A DNA stretch of 64,000 nucleotides. Origin: Lanius collurio. Lineage: Eukaryota > Chordata > Aves > Passeriformes > Laniidae. The stretch is from assembly GCA_020086605.1 (NCBI GenBank), contig JACBWW010000084.1, positions 1,043,235 to 1,107,234 on the forward strand. The letters run 5' to 3'. The notes under the pieces were generated by a model that saw only the letters and a list, made by a program, of their open reading frames with translations, made no database searches and had not been told where the DNA came from. How positions within the stretch are numbered: the stretch's first letter is position 1; every line of letters begins with the position of its first letter. Position numbers and translations under genes: made by a program. Positions 60,901 to 64,000 of the stretch are shown in pieces.

Positions 60901-63900
60901 CTCCACCGAGCATCCCTGCCCTCCTGCCACACGTTTCTGTTTGGAATGGAGAAGCCTGATCAAGTCATCTGTGCAGGAATGTCCCACACAGCCTTGTCCT
61001 GGGGCAGGGAAAGCAGCTTCCAGGCTGCCAAAGCCAAGGAAGAATCACCACTGTCAGGGGACATCTCCCTCTCTTGTCTCTCCTGCAGGATGAAACAAGC
61101 TCCACGTGTGGGAACTGTCAGTGCCCTTCAGGTCAGGGAGGTCAGGAAAGGCTCTGGTTGGAACGACTCCGGGAGGTCCCGAGCCCCAGGTTGTGTTCAA
61201 AGCAGGGCTCAGTGCAAGGCCAGCTCAAGTGACTCCAGTCCTTGCCCCAGTGAGTTCTGAGAAGATCCCATCCCAAGGCTGCACAGCTCTCATGGGAAAA
61301 GCTTTTTCCTTATGGACAGTTGGAATTGTCCCTGTTTCAGGGTCACTTGTCCTTTTCCAGAGCACCCTGCAGGGCTCTGGGCCTTCCCCAGAGGGACGAG
61401 GAAGCCTCTGGGGAGTCTCTGGGGAACTTTTGGGGAACCTCTTCTTCTCCAGGCTGGAGTCACCTCCTCCCTCAGCCCTGGGTTTGGTTTCCTCTGGCAC
61501 CAAAGGTCTTTCCTGAGAAGGGACAAATGGAGGTTTAAGCAAATTAACCAACAACTCCCTGGATTTAGAGTTTCCATGAACAGACCAAGAGTGAAAATTG
61601 TGCAACCAAAATTGGCCAAGCAGGGCCATTTTAAACTCCAAACTCACAACATCCAGAGGACTGCAAACCTCCCTGTGAGAGGGGGGCATTGAGGGGTCTG
61701 ACAGCAAAACATGGCTGGTTTGGGGCTTTTTGTGGTTTTTTGCTATTTCTGAAAACTCGAGGCTCCTGCTGGGCAGTGGAAGGTGCTGAGGCTGCAGAGG
61801 ATCTTCACCCCTTCTGGGGCACTGGGGAGCAATTTCTCTGGGCTTTACAGACACTGCAGCTGCTGGGGTTGGAATACATAAAGTAATTGCATTGAAATCA
61901 CCTCATTAGGGACTGCTCTGCTGCTTAGGGATGGCTGAAAAGGAAATCTTACATTGCTTCTGTAAATCCAAGTGCCTCATGCTCCTCCTGTAACCACACC
62001 AGCCTGACATTTGTCCAGTGTTTGCTCTGGAGAACCAGGGAGGAGGTTTCAGGAGTGACTGAGTAGCAGCTATTCTGAATGATTTAAGTTGATTTGACAA
62101 AATACAATAAAATTTAGAGTCTTCTGGGCAGAAATGGGGTTTAACACAATTTTCCAGACACTTCTAGTCCATATTCCACTTGAGGCCTCATGTCCTGGGA
62201 ATTTCCTGCCCTTGTGGGGAGCTGAACAGGACAGGAAAGGGCCCCTTGCTGCAGCCCAGCAGCAGCTTTGGGAGGAGGGAACCTCCTAGGGAAGAGAAAC
62301 TTCTTGTTCTTGGCACAGCACATGGCATCCAAAGCATTTGCTCCAGCTGTGGGAAGGCAAAGAGGACAAATTTTCAACTGGGACACTTTTCCAACATTGG
62401 CCAGGATGAGAAGTCCTGTTCCAGTGGCTGGGACAAGGAGATGCTGGGCAAGGGGCCCCCCACCCACCCATGGCTGTGCTGAGGGTCTGCCCTGCTCAGC
62501 AGCATTGGAAGAGCCATGACATCAAGAGGCTGCTCTGGGGTCCTTGGGTCACCCACCATCCATCCATGGGTGGGCTCCCAGCCATCCTGCTTTGGGACAT
62601 CCCTCCTCAGAGCAGGTTGTGCCCGTGCATCCTGCTCTCAGAGCCTCGTGGTGGCCTGTGACATGATTATTGTTCTCAGAGGAGTTTTTCCTGTGTCAGA
62701 AATAACTGGAGGCAAGGTGAGGTGGGTTTTTATAGCACAAATCCCAGGCTTTGTCCTGGAGAGAGCTGGGTGGCACAGCTCAGAGAAAGCTGGAGAGGGA
62801 GCTGATGGTGGAGGAACCTGTGCTGGGCTGGAGCTGCTCCCTGAGCCCTCCCTGCAGCTCAGGGACACCAGGACAGGGACATCACACACTCGAGGCACCC
62901 ACAGAGGATCCACTGCGGGACAGTTTTCTCCAAGGCCCCCAGAAACCCCCAAATCCCAAGGCAGCTGCTGGAACAGCCTGGGCAGCACCACAGCACCTTC
63001 CCTCCAGTGCCTGGCGGTTCCCCCAGGGAACAGCAGAGTCCCACAGGCTCCATGTGCCCCCCAGGCTTCACAGCCAATGTTCCCCTGTGGGCAGGAGGCT
63101 GCACCTGAACTGTCCTGGCTGCTGGGGGTGGTTCCTGGGAAGAACAATTCTTGGACTCTTCCTGTCCCTGAAAAGGAGGATCTGAAGGAGAAAAAAACTG
63201 AGCTATTGATGATTTGAGGCAAGTGCCTTTTACCCCATGGAACTGCTGCACTGGAGCCTTCAAGGAGAAGACAGATCCCTCCCCTTTTGGGGGTCACAGC
63301 ATCCTGCACTGGGGCAGGACCCAGAGACCGTTTGTGCTTCCCTCCCAGCCTGGGCCATTCAAATCCTGCACTTCCTCAAGGACCATGAGATTCCCTCCAG
63401 CACAGAGGGCCAGCAGCCAGGACAGTGGCACCTCAGAGACAGGGGGTGACAGAGGAGCTCTGGACCCTGCCCTGTGACCAGTTTGGATGTGGCCAGCTGT
63501 GGTCTGTGGCCCCTGCTGGCTCCTCACACGTGGCCAGGGCTCTGGGCTCAGCTCTCAGGGCAGGGAGGAACAGTCAGGTCAGGCACTGCCAGGCAGCAGC
63601 AGGTCAGTGCTGGCCACAATTCCTGCTGCCCACAGGTCCCAGGGCCATCGGCGTGGGACTGCCTCTCATTGGGGATTGTGCTATAGACCATGAGCACAAT
63701 CCCAAATTCTCTGGAATCAGGATGTGGCACAGGGAGGTGGTGCAGCCCTGCTGAGCCAGGTGCCCTCTCCTCAGCCTGGCTGCCTTTGGACAAGGCTCCA
63801 GGAGCTGCAAGTTCCTGGCTGGACGAGTTCTAAAATCCAGCTCTCAGCTCCTTCTCCCAAACACGTGTCCCTGTAATAGAGGAGTTGATCCTCTGCTGGA

Positions 63901-64000
63901 ATGAAGCAACTCAACCCTCCCCTTGCATTGCTGAGTCTTTCAAGCATCCTTTGATAAGCAGTGTGAGTGCAGCTCCCTGGGCATTGCCACATCTCCTGGC
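57906..64000. other. Intergenic stretch to the right edge, no recognised gene
   Basis: Open frames up to 282 codons occur (minus 59225-60073; plus 58372-59058 and 58899-59567), but several overlap on opposite strands. None shows a known domain or biased composition beyond G+C richness. In human the gene upstream of PKP1 is IGFN1; I saw no immunoglobulin or fibronectin III motif here. Confidence 0.5.

Noticed and set aside
1..64000. Bacterial-type systems (CRISPR, operons, toxin-antitoxin, phage)
   Set aside because: The DNA is vertebrate: spliced PKP1, CR1 LINEs and an LTR. The regular repeats are micro- and minisatellites without unique spacers.

Overview
The window is vertebrate nuclear DNA, almost certainly avian and probably passerine. 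It has one gene split over more than 43 kb, GT-AG introns, simple-sequence repeats, and many truncated 3' ends of CR1 LINEs, the dominant bird retroelement. Nothing looks bacterial: there are no operons, tRNAs, rRNAs or CRISPR arrays. One undetermined base (N) lies at 24660.

The gene is plakophilin-1 (PKP1), on the minus strand. I place 13 coding exons from the ATG at 53698-53700 to the TAG at 10376-10378. The exons join without any frame break into 2205 nt (734 codons plus stop), close to mammalian PKP1 isoform 1a (about 726 aa from memory). Exons 1-3 encode the basic, serine-rich head that recruits desmosomal partners. Exons 4-12 encode the armadillo (ARM) repeat domain and exon 13 the short C-terminal tail. 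The last two coding exons (11779-11863 and 10376-10447) were found by reading the minus strand for the conserved tail. A splice donor 28 nt after the stop suggests a further non-coding 3'UTR exon, and the best minus-strand poly(A) signal is at 6102-6107.

Layout: 1-5700 is intergenic, with a tandem plus-strand poly(A) signal at 1098-1123 (possible 3' end of a convergent neighbour; TNNT2 is the neighbour expected from human gene order) and a CATC/CATG array at 3050-3191. The likely PKP1 3'UTR and 3' flank is 6.1-10.35 kb. PKP1 coding exons and introns fill 10.38-53.70 kb. The GC-rich upstream region is 53.7-56.4 kb, and 56.4-64 kb is intergenic with one CR1 and no recognisable gene.

Repeats: about a dozen CR1 fragments in both orientations. 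One in intron 2 is split by a probable solo LTR. There are also several micro- and minisatellites, including a purine-only GGGAA tract, a two-monomer 9-bp array and a three-copy 16-bp repeat just upstream of the exon 2 acceptor. I see no undescribed multi-gene system. The most useful results are the full PKP1 exon model, the nested CR1/LTR and an unidentified coding-like patch in intron 1.
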